This document shows, one piece after another, positions 32,242 to 40,913 of a stretch of DNA of 62,067 nt (position 1 is the stretch's first letter; every line of letters starts with the position of its first letter). The DNA is taken from the NCBI GenBank assembly GCA_015233395.1, contig JADFXV010000011.1, forward strand, positions 1 through 62,067, given 5' to 3'. The notes beneath the pieces are model-generated. The model worked only from the letters and a program-made list of their open reading frames with translations. It did no database searches and was not told the DNA's origin. A program made the position numbers and the translations under genes. Origin of the DNA: Desulfovibrionaceae bacterium (lineage in GTDB: Bacteria; Desulfobacterota; Desulfovibrionia; Desulfovibrionales; Desulfovibrionaceae).

Positions 32242-33085
32242 GCGGCCGCTGCCCCAAGGACCGGTCTTTTCGCGCACAGCGGCCCTGCTGCGCGACCTGC
32301 GCCTGAACACCGTCTGCGCCGGGGCGGGCTGCCCCAACCGCATGGAATGCTACTCGCGAGGCGTGGCCGCCTTCCTCATCCTCGGCCGCGTCTGCACCCG
32401 GAACTGCGCCTTCTGCGACATCGCCCACGGCCGGCCCGAAGCGGTCGATCCCGAGGAACCCGGGCGCCTGGCCAAGGCCGCCGCCGCACTCGGACTGCGC
32501 CACGTCGTGGTCACCTCGGTCTCCCGTGACGATCTGCCGGGCGGCGGGGCCGGACACTTCGCCGCCACGCTCGCCGCCCTGCGCCGCACACTCCCCCTGG
32601 CGACGCGCGAAACGCTCGTCCCGGACTTCGGCGGCGACCCGGGCAGCCTGGCCACGGTCCTCGCCGCCGCCCCGCACGTCCTGAACCATAACCTGGAAAC
32701 CGTGCCGGAACTCTATGCACGAATCCGACCCCAAGCCGTTTATGACCGCAGTCTCGAACTGCTCGGCCGGGTGAAAAAATCCCCGGACGCGCCGCTCGCC
32801 AAAAGCGGCCTCATGCTCGGGCTCGGCGAAACCCCCGCGCAAATACGCCGCGTCTTAAGCGATCTCGCAAACGTAGGCTGCGATATCGTCACCATGGGGC
32901 AATACCTCGCCCCCTCGTCCAACCACGCCCCGGTCGCGCGCTACGCCCCACCCGAGGAATTCGCCGCCTGGGCCGAACACGGCCAAGCCCTCGGCATCAA
33001 ACACATGCACTGCGCGCCGCTCGTGCGCAGCAGCTACAACGCCGCCCTGTTCGTGGAGGAGAAGAATCGGGGGGAACTTTTTTGA
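32177..33085 (+). CDS. lipA: Lipoyl synthase, C-terminal residues read from a repeat
   Basis: 302 residues. Radical-SAM enzyme inserting two sulfurs into octanoyl groups. The auxiliary cluster cysteines C47, C52 and C58 (CAGAGCPNRMEC) and the SAM cluster C73, C77 and C80 (CTRNCAFC) are all present, and the family's late RSSYNA motif is near the end. The last residues, NRGELF and the TGA stop, come from the left arm of repeat B9 (AATCGGGGGGAACTTTTTTGA). The ATG at 32177 lies inside lipB. Confidence 0.93.
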   Translation: MSNKLSSPPLKTSLTRKPSWLRRPLPQGPVFSRTAALLRDLRLNTVCAGAGCPNRMECYSRGVAAFLILGRVCTRNCAFCDIAHGRPEAVDPEEPGRLAKAAAALGLRHVVVTSVSRDDLPGGGAGHFAATLAALRRTLPLATRETLVPDFGGDPGSLATVLAAAPHVLNHNLETVPELYARIRPQAVYDRSLELLGRVKKSPDAPLAKSGLMLGLGETPAQIRRVLSDLANVGCDIVTMGQYLAPSSNHAPVARYAPPEEFAAWAEHGQALGIKHMHCAPLVRSSYNAALFVEEKNRGELF

Positions 33086-33196
33086 AAAAAAGTTCCCCCC
33101 GAACCCCCTTCCAAAAACTTCAACCGGTGTGGCTGCACGTTTTTCGCGACGCGAAAAACGTGCAGCCACACGGAGCGTTTTGGGAATGGGTTGGGG
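33064..33196. repeat. Family B repeat, copy B9 (two palindromes)
   Basis: Palindrome I TCGGGGGGAACTTTTTT / AAAAAAGTTCCCCCCGA (33067-33102). Palindrome II perfect 21-bp arms GTGTGGCTGCACG-TTTTTCGC / GCGAAAAA-CGTGCAGCCACAC with loop GAC (33127-33171). It begins inside the 3' end of lipA. Confidence 0.85.
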
Positions 33197-33213
33197 GAAT
33201 TTCAGGGATTGCT

Positions 33214-33341
33214 ATTAACGGGAGCAGAAAATTTCTTGCTTTTCGTGCTCCCGTTTATTTGTACGGCCCCGCTTTTGGCGGGGCCAAGCGGCGTCCGCCG
33301 CTGGGAGCGTAAAGTTAAAAACTTTGCGCTCCCAGTAATAA
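33214..33341 (+). repeat. Family A repeat, full copy A3
   Basis: Three parts: hairpin 1 ATTAACGGGAGC...GCTCCCGTTTAT; a GGCCCCGC/GCGGGGCC hairpin plus CGGCGTCCGCCG; and hairpin 3 GGGAGCGTAAAGTT/AACTTTGCGCTCCC. It lies between B9 and C5, so three families are stacked in one 315-base gap with no gene. Confidence 0.85.
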
Positions 33342-33359
33342 TGCAATTGGCGGCGTTGT

Positions 33360-33396
33360 ATCGAGGGGGTCCGGGGGAGATCATCCCCCCCGGAGG
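33360..33396. repeat. Partial family C element C5
   Basis: GAGGGGGTCCGGGGGAGATCATCCCCCCCGGAGG: the first palindrome of family C only, abutting the 3' end of the carboxypeptidase gene. Confidence 0.6.
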
Positions 33397-33400
33397 GCGT

Positions 33401-34486
33401 CTAGTCTTTGTGGTACGCCAGTTGGGTGCGGTGGCTGCCGGTATTGTCGGCGACCATGGCGAAGCCTCGGTCGAGCAGTTTTTCGGTTTCGCGTTCGCGC
33501 ACGCCTTTGGAGGGCGAGCCCAGGACCACGGCCAGCAGGCGGGTGTCGCCGCGTTTGGCGGTGGCGACGATATTGTAGCCGGATTCGCACACGAAGCCGG
33601 TTTTGAGGCCGTCGACGCCCGGGAATTTGCCGAGCAGGGTATTGGAGTTGGTGTGTGTGCGGTTGTTGTGGGTGTAGTTGGGCAGGGAGTGGATGGCCAG
33701 GGCTTCGGGGAAGCGGTGCAGGTAATCGGTCGAGAGCATGAGGATGTCGCGGGCGGTGGTGTATTGACCCGGCGCGGGCAGCCCGTTGGGTGTTTTGAAG
33801 GTGCTGTGGGTCATGCCCAGCAGTTGGGCTTTGTCGTTCATGCGGGCGATGAAGGCCTGGGGGTCGCCCTGGCCGAAGTATTCGGCCACGGCCTCGCAGG
33901 CGTCGTTGGCCGAGACCACGCTGATGCCTTTGATGAGTTCGTCGAGCGGGGCCATTTCGCCGCTGCGCAGGGACATTCTCGAACCGCTGGTATGGCTGGC
34001 CTGCTGGCTCACCGGGATGAGTTCGTTCGGGCCGATTTTGTTTTGCTGGAGGGCTTCGCGGATCAGGTACAGGGTCAGCAGTTTGGTGAGCGAGGCCGGG
34101 GCGATGGATTCGTCGGGATTGAGGGAGTACAGGATTTCGCCGGTGTTCATGTCCATGAGCAAGGCGGCCTTGGCCCGGACGAAGAGTTGCGAGGCGTATT
34201 CGCGGGAGAAGGACCCGGGTTCGGACGGGTTTTTCGCGGCCGGTCGATCGCTCGCGGCATGTTTTGATCGATGTTTTTTCGAGAAGGTCTTGGCTTGGGC
34301 GAAATGCGTTGTGGAAGTCTGTTTCGACGCGCTTGAGCCGTGTGGATTCTTACCTTTTTTCGTGGCGGCTTCGGAAGTTTGCGAGGAGTTTTTATCGACT
34401 TTGGAATGCTTCGCCATGGCGATCCCGGGCATGACAACCGCCAGGGCCATAAAGATCATAATCAATCCGAAAAACCACTTCTTCAT
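33401..34486 (-). CDS. D-alanyl-D-alanine carboxypeptidase (PBP5/6-like, S11)
   Basis: 361 residues. Trims the terminal D-Ala of peptidoglycan pentapeptides in the periplasm. Signal peptide WFFGLIMIFMALAVVMPGIAMA. Then a long Ser/Lys/Ala-rich low-complexity spacer of about 75 residues, unusual for this family. Then the catalytic domain with SLTK (nucleophile Ser), SAN and KTG motifs. No obvious C-terminal amphipathic anchor. It lies alone on the minus strand, opposite to lipB-lipA. Confidence 0.9.
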   Translation of the reverse strand: MKKWFFGLIMIFMALAVVMPGIAMAKHSKVDKNSSQTSEAATKKGKNPHGSSASKQTSTTHFAQAKTFSKKHRSKHAASDRPAAKNPSEPGSFSREYASQLFVRAKAALLMDMNTGEILYSLNPDESIAPASLTKLLTLYLIREALQQNKIGPNELIPVSQQASHTSGSRMSLRSGEMAPLDELIKGISVVSANDACEAVAEYFGQGDPQAFIARMNDKAQLLGMTHSTFKTPNGLPAPGQYTTARDILMLSTDYLHRFPEALAIHSLPNYTHNNRTHTNSNTLLGKFPGVDGLKTGFVCESGYNIVATAKRGDTRLLAVVLGSPSKGVRERETEKLLDRGFAMVADNTGSHRTQLAYHKD

Positions 34487-34965
34487 TCTTGCAAGCCTCC
34501 GTCGCTTTGTCCAGTGGGCCGGAATTTCGACCGGCGAAGGACCGGGTTGGCGTCTATTCGTTCCAGTGCGATTTGTTTCGGTCGTGACGCAATGTCACTT
34601 ATGCGATCGATCCGCTTGCATTGCGGGCGGCGTGAAGTTTATCATTGTATGCCCCCGTGGTTTGCGCCGCTGCATTAATCCACCATTGGGATTGTTCTTT
34701 ACAATAGAACCAAGGTGCAATGCAATGGGAAAAAACGGATTTTTCAGAAAAAATCCACAAGGCGCCATGCGGCCGGCACGGCGTTGCATCGTCCCTGATG
34801 CGCGGCCGGAAAGCATGCTATTTCATGCCATTGCCCGCTGAAATGATGCGGCTGGGAAACGTGCGCCGCCGTCTTCAAGCAGTCCGTCAATCCCCGGACG
34901 AAGCGGCAGCGTCGTGAAAAGCCGTCGGGCCGTTGTCGTCAAGCGGCCCGGCGGCAAAGCGGCGA
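34487..34965. other. 479-base gap with small hairpins, no certain gene
   Basis: Contains GGATTTTT-cag-AAAAAATCC (about 34739-34758) and a short inverted pair GGTTCTATTGTAAAGAACAA on the minus strand (near 34690) that could be an operator for the nearby CI-like repressor. A 65-codon reading frame from 34720 on the plus strand has no recognisable family and is not called. Confidence 0.5.
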
Positions 34966-35640
34966 TTAGATTTCCTGCAAAACCCAGATGACCCGGCCGA
35001 CGACGATCTCGGCTTGGTCCTGGAAGGCGACGTATTGATCCTGGTGTCCGGATTTTTCGCTGCGCAAGACAAGCTGGGATTTCGCGGCGTCGATGAAAAC
35101 GCGTTTGATGGCCAACCCTTCCATGGGGGCGAGCAGGCCGTAAAGCTCTCCGGAGACGATGTTTTTCTGGTCGCGGTCAAGGCCCACGTAAGCGCCTTTG
35201 TGGATGATCGGCTCCATGCTGGCGCCGTCCATCTTGACCACCAGCAGCGAGGGCCGGGCGAAGGTGTCCGGGATGGGCAGGCGGCCGATCACCCGCTCCG
35301 ACCAGTTTTCTCCGGGCTTGGCGGCGCCCATGGCGCTGACCGAAACGGTCTTGGGCTTGGGATATTCGATGCCGTAGGGCGAGGCGGCTTCGGCGACGGT
35401 GAAGGGCGTGGCCGGGCCCTCTTTGAGCACCTGGGGCTGGGCGGCGTCCATGATCCAGTCGGGATTGAGCCCGTGGCTACGGTACAATTTCAAAAGCCAG
35501 TCGGCCGGGATCGACTTGCGTCTCTTGGCGTCGGAGATGCTCGACTGGCGGATCTCCAGAATGGCGGCCAGCTCAACTTGGGTGCGCGCCCCCGTCGCTT
35601 TTTTGATCCGGTCGACGGCGTCTTCAAATATGTCGTTCAC
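34966..35640 (-). CDS. CI-like repressor with S24 peptidase domain
   Basis: 224 residues. N-terminal phage CI-type helix-turn-helix (RTQVELAAILEIRQSSISDAKRR...LNPDWI). C-terminal LexA/CI self-cleavage fold, with the catalytic Ser in DGASMEPIIHKG and Lys near AIKRVF. Such proteins repress phage or stress genes until RecA stimulates cleavage. GTG start at 35640, with AAGGAG seven bases upstream. Divergent from a small Cro-like gene, with a shared operator-sized gap, but no other phage genes are nearby. Confidence 0.88.
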   Translation of the reverse strand: MNDIFEDAVDRIKKATGARTQVELAAILEIRQSSISDAKRRKSIPADWLLKLYRSHGLNPDWIMDAAQPQVLKEGPATPFTVAEAASPYGIEYPKPKTVSVSAMGAAKPGENWSERVIGRLPIPDTFARPSLLVVKMDGASMEPIIHKGAYVGLDRDQKNIVSGELYGLLAPMEGLAIKRVFIDAAKSQLVLRSEKSGHQDQYVAFQDQAEIVVGRVIWVLQEI

Positions 35641-35682
35641 GGCATTACTCCTTATCTCTGGTATTAAATCGCAAATTTTTTA

Positions 35683-35711
35683 TTGACAGCCTCATTGACC
35701 GCATATATACG
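35683..35711 (+). promoter_or_regulatory. Sigma-70-type promoter for the Cro-like gene
   Basis: TTGACA, 17 bases, TATACG, in the AT-rich gap between the divergent repressor genes. This is where a CI/Cro pair would normally place its operators. Confidence 0.6.
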
Positions 35712-35769
35712 AATCAATAGTTATGCAAGCGCGTTCTCAACCTGTAATTGACCAAGAAAAATAAGTCAA

Positions 35770-36015
35770 ATGAGTGACCACCCAGAATCCAATCGCGTCG
35801 ATGAACTCCAGGCCTATCTGGCGAAAAATCGCGTCAGCAAAAAAGAATTGGCCAAGCAACTGGGCGTGCATCCCTCGATGATTTCCCGCATTATCAGCGG
35901 GGAACGCGCTCCGGCCAGCCGGCTCGAAAAGCTCGTTGAACTGGGCATTCCCCGCGAGCTTCTGCCCGAGCCCAACGGACCACCCGGCAGGCCGCGGCGT
36001 CGCAGAACACGATGA
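35770..36015 (+). CDS. Small Cro-like helix-turn-helix protein
   Basis: 81 residues. XRE-type HTH (NRVSKKELAKQLGVHPSMISRIISGERAPASRLEKLVELGI) with a Pro/Arg-rich basic tail ending RPRRRRTR. The size and divergent position against the CI-like gene fit a Cro-type partner. No strong ribosome-binding site is visible. The tail has no close counterpart I recognise and may contact nucleic acid. Confidence 0.75.
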   Translation: MSDHPESNRVDELQAYLAKNRVSKKELAKQLGVHPSMISRIISGERAPASRLEKLVELGIPRELLPEPNGPPGRPRRRRTR

Positions 36016-36039
36016 TTCAAAGCGGATGCGGCGGCCGGA

Positions 36040-36366
36040 TCAACGCAAGCGTTCCAATTCCCTGACCTTGGTTTCCAGGTCCTCGATGCGCTCCAAAAGC
36101 TCCACGATGATGCCGACGCCATGCAGCGGCAAGTCGAAATCGCGCGCCAGCCTCTCCAGCTTGCGCAGCCGGTAGACGTCGCGGGAGCGAAAGAGCAGGG
36201 CGCCCTCGACGGTGGTCGAGGGACTCACGAAACCGAACTCGATCAGTTCGCCCAGGCGCGAGGGATGCACCCCGGTGAATTCGACGATCTGAGTGAACGA
36301 GATCAGTTCCGATTTGACCGGAAACGCGCCTAAGGGCGCTTTTTCTATACCGCTGGCGTCATTCAT
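36040..36366 (-). CDS. cbpM: CbpM-like chaperone modulator
   Basis: 108 residues with the MerR/CbpM-type start (ISFTQIVEFTGVHPSRLGELIEFGFVSP) and a C-terminal leucine-rich helix (IGIIVELLERIEDLETKVRELERL type). In E. coli CbpM inhibits the DnaJ homologue CbpA. Here its ATG overlaps the end of the DnaJ-family gene by eight bases (ATGAATGA), the same pairing, so the call rests on both sequence and context. Confidence 0.85.
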   Translation of the reverse strand: MNDASGIEKAPLGAFPVKSELISFTQIVEFTGVHPSRLGELIEFGFVSPSTTVEGALLFRSRDVYRLRKLERLARDFDLPLHGVGIIVELLERIEDLETKVRELERLR

Positions 36367-37345
36367 GGCTGCCCCCGCCGGAGACGGACCTTGGCGCGAA
36401 CGTGGAGACGTCGCGCAGTTTTTCCCAGAGCGTTTTTTCCTCGCCGCTTACCCCCGCCGGAACCTGGATCATCACCCGGACGAACTGATCGCCCCGGTGC
36501 GCCGCGCCGCCGAGCCCCTTGCCCCGAAGCCTGAACTTCTTGCCCGAGCCGGTCCCCGGAGGAATGCGCAACTCGACCTGGCCGTCCAGGGTCGGCACGC
36601 TGACCGCCACGCCCAAAACCGCTTCCCAGGGCGCAAGCGCCAGCTCCATGGTCACGTTGTTGTCTTCCAGCTTGAAAACGGCGTGGGGCAGGATGCGCAC
36701 ATGAAGATACAAATCGCCCGGCGAGCCGCCGGAATGCCCCGGATTTCCCTGGCCGGACAAACGGATCTTGGAGCCGTCGCGCACCCCGGCCGGGATGTTG
36801 ACCTGCAAGGTCTTGGTGTTCATCGTCGGCCGCCCGTCCGGGCCGATTCCCTGCTCCTGCAAACTCAGCGCCTTGCCGCCGCCCCGATAGGCCTCCTCCA
36901 GAGTCAACTCCAAAATCGCCTGGGCGTCGTCACCCCTGGCCGGCCGGCGCGAAAAACCTCCGCCCCCGCGGCCGAAACCGGGCTGCGCGCCGCCGAACAG
37001 GGTTTCAAAAAAATCGCTGAACGCCGAAGCGTCGAATTGCTGGCCGCCGCCGCCAGGCCCCTGGCCGCCGAAATGAAAACGGACGTTGTCGAAACCGGGC
37101 GGCGGCTGGAAATTCTGGCCGGCCTGCCAGTTCGGACCGAGCGAGTCGTACAGCTTGCGCTTCTCCGGATCCTTCAACACCTCGTTGGCTTCGTTCAAAT
37201 CCTTGAAATTGGCCTCGGCGCAGGAGTCGCCGGGATTTAAGTCCGGATGGCAGGCACGGGCCTTTTTCTTGAACGCCTTGGAGATGTCCTCCTGGCTGGC
37301 CGCCTTGGAAACCCCCAGGATTTTGTAATAATCTTTATATTCCAC
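36359..37345 (-). CDS. cbpA: CbpA-type DnaJ co-chaperone
   Basis: 328 residues. J domain at 1-70 with H33-P34-D35, then a Gly/Phe-rich linker (GGQGPGGGGQQFDASAFSDFFETLFGG), then the two beta-sandwich substrate-binding C-terminal domains, with no zinc-finger cysteines. It is therefore CbpA-like rather than DnaJ itself. Stimulates DnaK ATPase. GTG start at 37345 at the head of the J domain, with AAGGAG ten bases upstream. Cotranscribed with CbpM. Confidence 0.92.
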   Translation of the reverse strand: MEYKDYYKILGVSKAASQEDISKAFKKKARACHPDLNPGDSCAEANFKDLNEANEVLKDPEKRKLYDSLGPNWQAGQNFQPPPGFDNVRFHFGGQGPGGGGQQFDASAFSDFFETLFGGAQPGFGRGGGGFSRRPARGDDAQAILELTLEEAYRGGGKALSLQEQGIGPDGRPTMNTKTLQVNIPAGVRDGSKIRLSGQGNPGHSGGSPGDLYLHVRILPHAVFKLEDNNVTMELALAPWEAVLGVAVSVPTLDGQVELRIPPGTGSGKKFRLRGKGLGGAAHRGDQFVRVMIQVPAGVSGEEKTLWEKLRDVSTFAPRSVSGGGSHE

Positions 37346-37489
37346 GATACAGGCGCTCCTTGGAGTGCAGCGATCAAAACCCCGCCGCAAAGCGGCGCAG
37401 TCCGGGTATCATAATACGTCCCGCTTACGCGTCAAGCGCAATCGCGTAAGAGAGATGAGAAGGGATGGAGAGGATGGGAGCGGGGATGG

Positions 37490-37558
37490 GAGGAATCGGG
37501 GGAGGAACCTTTTGTGAACAAAAGGTTCCTCCCCCGAACCCCCACCTCCCAAAAACTT
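37490..37558. repeat. Family B repeat, copy B10
   Basis: Perfect 19-bp palindrome CGGGGGAGGAACCTTTTGT-ga-ACAAAAGGTTCCTCCCCCG (37497-37536) followed by ACCTCCCAAAAACTTT. A purine tract with four G-runs (GGGATGGAGAGGATGGGAG, then CGGGGATGGGAGG) precedes it at about 37463-37493. The rest of the gap shows no gene. Confidence 0.85.
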
Positions 37559-37633
37559 TCAAAGGGGAAATAAAAGAAGCCGGAAGTGATACTTGAGTCC
37601 AAATAGGTGTTTTGATCCTCCCCCTCTTCTTCC

Positions 37634-40600
37634 CTACACCTCAAAAAGCATTTCCAGGTCGCTTCTCGTGAGTGATTTCCAAGCGTCTTGGCCGGGGATG
37701 ATGGCTTCGGCGACGCCTTTTTTCATCTCCTGGAGTTTGAGTATCTTTTCTTCCACGGTATTCTGGCAGATCAGTTTATAGGCGAAGACCTGTCTGAGCT
37801 GTCCGATGCGGTGGGTGCGGTCGGTGGCCTGGTTTTCGACCGCCGGGTTCCACCACGGGTCGTAGTGGATGACGTAGTCGGCGCTGGTCAGGTTCAGTCC
37901 CGTGCCGCCGGCCTTGAGCGAGATCAGGAAGATCGGGATGCCGTCGTCGTTGTTGAACCGGTCGACCTGTTCGAAGCGGTCTTTGCTTGAACCGTCGAGG
38001 TAGGCGAACGGCACCTGGCTCATGGACAGATACGAGCGGATGATGTGCAGCATCTGCACGAACTGCGAGAAGACCAGCACCTTGTGTCCTTCCTCGACGA
38101 TGTCCGTGACCAGGTCTTTGAAGGCTTCGAACTTGCCGGAGGGCAGGTTGGGATTGAAGCCGGGCATGTCGAGCTTGAGCAGCTTCGGGTGGCAGCAGAT
38201 CTGACGCAGTTTGAGCAGGGCGTCCAGGATCGACATCTGGCTTTTGGCCAGGCCTTTCTCGTCCACGTCCTGGAGCACCTGTTCCTTGAGCTTCTTGGCG
38301 AGCTGGGCGTACAGGGCGAGTTGTTCGTCTTCGAGCGAGCAGTAGAAGACGCTTTCCACCTTGGGCGGCAGGTCCTTGGCCACTTCGGCCTTGGTGCGGC
38401 GCAGGATGAAGGGTTTGACCCGGCCGCGCAGGTAGTCGAGGGTTTCTTCGTCGCCGTCCTTGATGGGCTTGACGATGCCGCGCTGGAAGGCGTTCTGTGA
38501 GCCCAGGAAACCGGGCATGAGGAATTCGAACAGCGACCACAGTTCGAAGAGGTTGTTTTCGATGGGCGTGCCCGACAGGCACAGCCGCAGCTTGGCGCGA
38601 AGCCTGCGCACCGAGCGTGCGGTGATGGTGTTGGGATTTTTGATGTTTTGGGCCTCGTCGAGGATGATCGTGGAGAATTCGTATTCCAGCAGTTCGTCCA
38701 GGTCGCGGCGCAAAAGCGCGTAGGTGGTGACCACCAGGTCGGCGTCGGCGATTTTCTTGAACATGCCCTCGCGTTTGGCCCCGTAGACGATCAGTCTTTT
38801 GAGCCCCGGGGTGAATTTTTCCGCTTCCCGGTCCCAGTTGGGCAGAACCGAGGTCGGCACTACGATCAGGTTCGGACCTCCGCGTCCTTTCTCCACGGTG
38901 TGCTGGATGAAGGCCAGGGTCTGGATGGTCTTGCCCAGGCCCATCTCGTCGGCCAGGATGCCGCCGAAGCCGTATTCGCGCAGGAAGTTCAGGTAGGACA
39001 GGCCCTGGAGCTGGTAGGGGCGCAGGTCCGCGTGAAGCCCTCTGGGCGGACGCAGCTGGGCGATTTCCTTGAAGTTGTGGATTTTTTGCTTGAGCGTGTC
39101 CCAGAAGGTGTCGGTCTTGGCCTGGGGCAGGTCCTCAAGGATCTTGTCCAGGGCCGGGGCCTCGAACTGTTTGAACTTGCGCTGCGGCGGCTTTTCCGGA
39201 TCAAAGCCCAGGGCCTTGAGCTTGTGGGCCATTTTCTTGAGCCAGGCCTCGGGCAGGCTGGTGTAGGAGCCGTCTTTGAGTTGGACGTAGCGTTTGCCCT
39301 GGGTCCAGGCTTTCCAGATTTTGTCGATGGGCACTTTCTGGTCGTCGTATTCCACTGCCAGGTCGAGGTTGAACCACTGTTCTTTTTCGTTGCTTTCGAC
39401 CTCGGCCACGATCACCGGCTGAGTCAGCCGGACCTTGTAGCGGGTCAGGTTCATCTCGCCGTAGACCCGGTATTTTTCCACCAGCTTGGGATAGGCGTCG
39501 AGCAGAAAGACGATGGCTTCTTCGGGTTCGAGGAACCAGTTGGCGTTGTTGCGCGACTGAAAGCGCATCTGGGTGAGCACGGCCAGCAGTTCGGATTCCT
39601 CTTCCTGGCTTCTGGCCAGCAGAAAGGATTTGTTTTCGTGCTGGTAGGAGCCGGTCTGCAGTTCCGGATTGGGGCCGGGCAGGGAGACATCGCCGTGTTC
39701 GGTCTCGTAGATGTTCTGGACCTGCATGGTGAGCAGGCTGCCTTCCTCGTCGAGAAAGAGCTTGGGATTGTAGCGCGCGGGCACGAAGATGGGCTTCATG
39801 CGCTCCAGGAATTCCTGTTGCCCGTGCAGGTCCGAGACCGGCAGCCTGGTCCAGACGCGGTCGAGAAATTCGCTGACTTCGTTTTGGGCGATGACCGGGG
39901 CTTGTTCCACCAGGTCCGAGATCAGTTGCGGCGGCAGCCCGGTCTGGACCGGGTAGAAGGCGCGGCCGAAGCAGACCCACAGGGGGATCTGGCCGTAGAA
40001 ATAGATCTCCTGGCCGACGATGGAAAAGGGATTTTTCGATCCCGTGCCGAGCAGGATGTCGAAGGACAGGCCGTCCTCGTCGAATTTGGGCGCGATCTGG
40101 AGCTTGATGGTCTTGCTTTCCAGGCGCACGGGCTGTTCGGTGTCGCGCCAGTAGAGGTAGTATTCCTTGCTGATGGCCCAGAAAAACCAGTTGAGCATGC
40201 CCGGCGGCAGGTCGATGCGGTGGCCGTGATAATCGAGATAGCTGCCGATCTGCTTGGCCACGGCGGGCAGGGCCGGGCTCATCTCGCACCAATCGGGGTT
40301 GTTGATGATCTGTTCCAGGGTGATCTCGCTGTGCACCTGGGACAGGCCTGATTTGTTCTGCCTGCCCCGGAAAAAGGCCACCTGGAGCCGCCCGGGTTCG
40401 GGATGGAAGCGATAGATCAGATAGTGGCTGCCGGGTTCGGGCTCCGGTTCGACCGCGAAAAAGGAGCGGAAGGTCTGGCGCCATTCGACCCGGGGCTTGG
40501 CCGGGACTTCGCCCGCGTCTTCGTCCGGTTCGATCGATTCCATGAGCTTGAGCGCGGTCGCCCCGATGTGGCGGCAGACGCCCGAGAAGGAATCCGAACA

Positions 40601-40849
40601 GTTGCACACGGAATTGACCGTGGCGTCGCGCAGGTTGATGGAGAGTTCCGAGGAATAGATCTGGAAATCGTCTCCGTCCACCTGGCATTCGACGTCCCAG
40701 AACTGTTCGTGCTGGGTGATGTTCAGCTTCTGCACGCCGCCGTTTTCCAGAATCGCGCGCGCTCCGTCGAGGATGTAGTCGGGTACGGCCTCGCGGGTGA
40801 ATTTTTGCAAAAGCTGATGCACTTTATGCGTTTCGTCTCGTGACGACAT
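37634..40849 (-). CDS. SWIM zinc-finger SNF2-family helicase
   Basis: 1071 residues. SWIM finger at about residues 83-97 (CNCSDSFSGVCRH). A long central region without a named domain follows. Then the SNF2 ATPase from about 600: DEMGLGKTIQTLAF (Walker A), DEAQNIKNP (Walker B, about 730), SGTPIENNLFELWSL. The C-terminal helicase lobe has VFSQFVQMLHIIRSYL and ATDRTHRIGQ. It remodels protein-DNA complexes in an ATP-dependent way; the bacterial role is unknown. ATG at 40849, GAGAAGCT upstream. Confidence 0.92.
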   Translation of the reverse strand: MSSRDETHKVHQLLQKFTREAVPDYILDGARAILENGGVQKLNITQHEQFWDVECQVDGDDFQIYSSELSINLRDATVNSVCNCSDSFSGVCRHIGATALKLMESIEPDEDAGEVPAKPRVEWRQTFRSFFAVEPEPEPGSHYLIYRFHPEPGRLQVAFFRGRQNKSGLSQVHSEITLEQIINNPDWCEMSPALPAVAKQIGSYLDYHGHRIDLPPGMLNWFFWAISKEYYLYWRDTEQPVRLESKTIKLQIAPKFDEDGLSFDILLGTGSKNPFSIVGQEIYFYGQIPLWVCFGRAFYPVQTGLPPQLISDLVEQAPVIAQNEVSEFLDRVWTRLPVSDLHGQQEFLERMKPIFVPARYNPKLFLDEEGSLLTMQVQNIYETEHGDVSLPGPNPELQTGSYQHENKSFLLARSQEEESELLAVLTQMRFQSRNNANWFLEPEEAIVFLLDAYPKLVEKYRVYGEMNLTRYKVRLTQPVIVAEVESNEKEQWFNLDLAVEYDDQKVPIDKIWKAWTQGKRYVQLKDGSYTSLPEAWLKKMAHKLKALGFDPEKPPQRKFKQFEAPALDKILEDLPQAKTDTFWDTLKQKIHNFKEIAQLRPPRGLHADLRPYQLQGLSYLNFLREYGFGGILADEMGLGKTIQTLAFIQHTVEKGRGGPNLIVVPTSVLPNWDREAEKFTPGLKRLIVYGAKREGMFKKIADADLVVTTYALLRRDLDELLEYEFSTIILDEAQNIKNPNTITARSVRRLRAKLRLCLSGTPIENNLFELWSLFEFLMPGFLGSQNAFQRGIVKPIKDGDEETLDYLRGRVKPFILRRTKAEVAKDLPPKVESVFYCSLEDEQLALYAQLAKKLKEQVLQDVDEKGLAKSQMSILDALLKLRQICCHPKLLKLDMPGFNPNLPSGKFEAFKDLVTDIVEEGHKVLVFSQFVQMLHIIRSYLSMSQVPFAYLDGSSKDRFEQVDRFNNDDGIPIFLISLKAGGTGLNLTSADYVIHYDPWWNPAVENQATDRTHRIGQLRQVFAYKLICQNTVEEKILKLQEMKKGVAEAIIPGQDAWKSLTRSDLEMLFEV

Positions 40850-40913
40850 AGCTTCTCAGTACTCCCCGCGCCGGCTGGCGACGTCCCAAAAGGGGCGGCT
40901 CGGTCCGGCGGAT

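Noticed and set aside
34720-34917. Small plus-strand frame of 65 codons upstream of the CI-like repressor
   Set aside because: No ribosome-binding site or family resemblance; it overlaps a hairpin and lies in a gap that may be regulatory.
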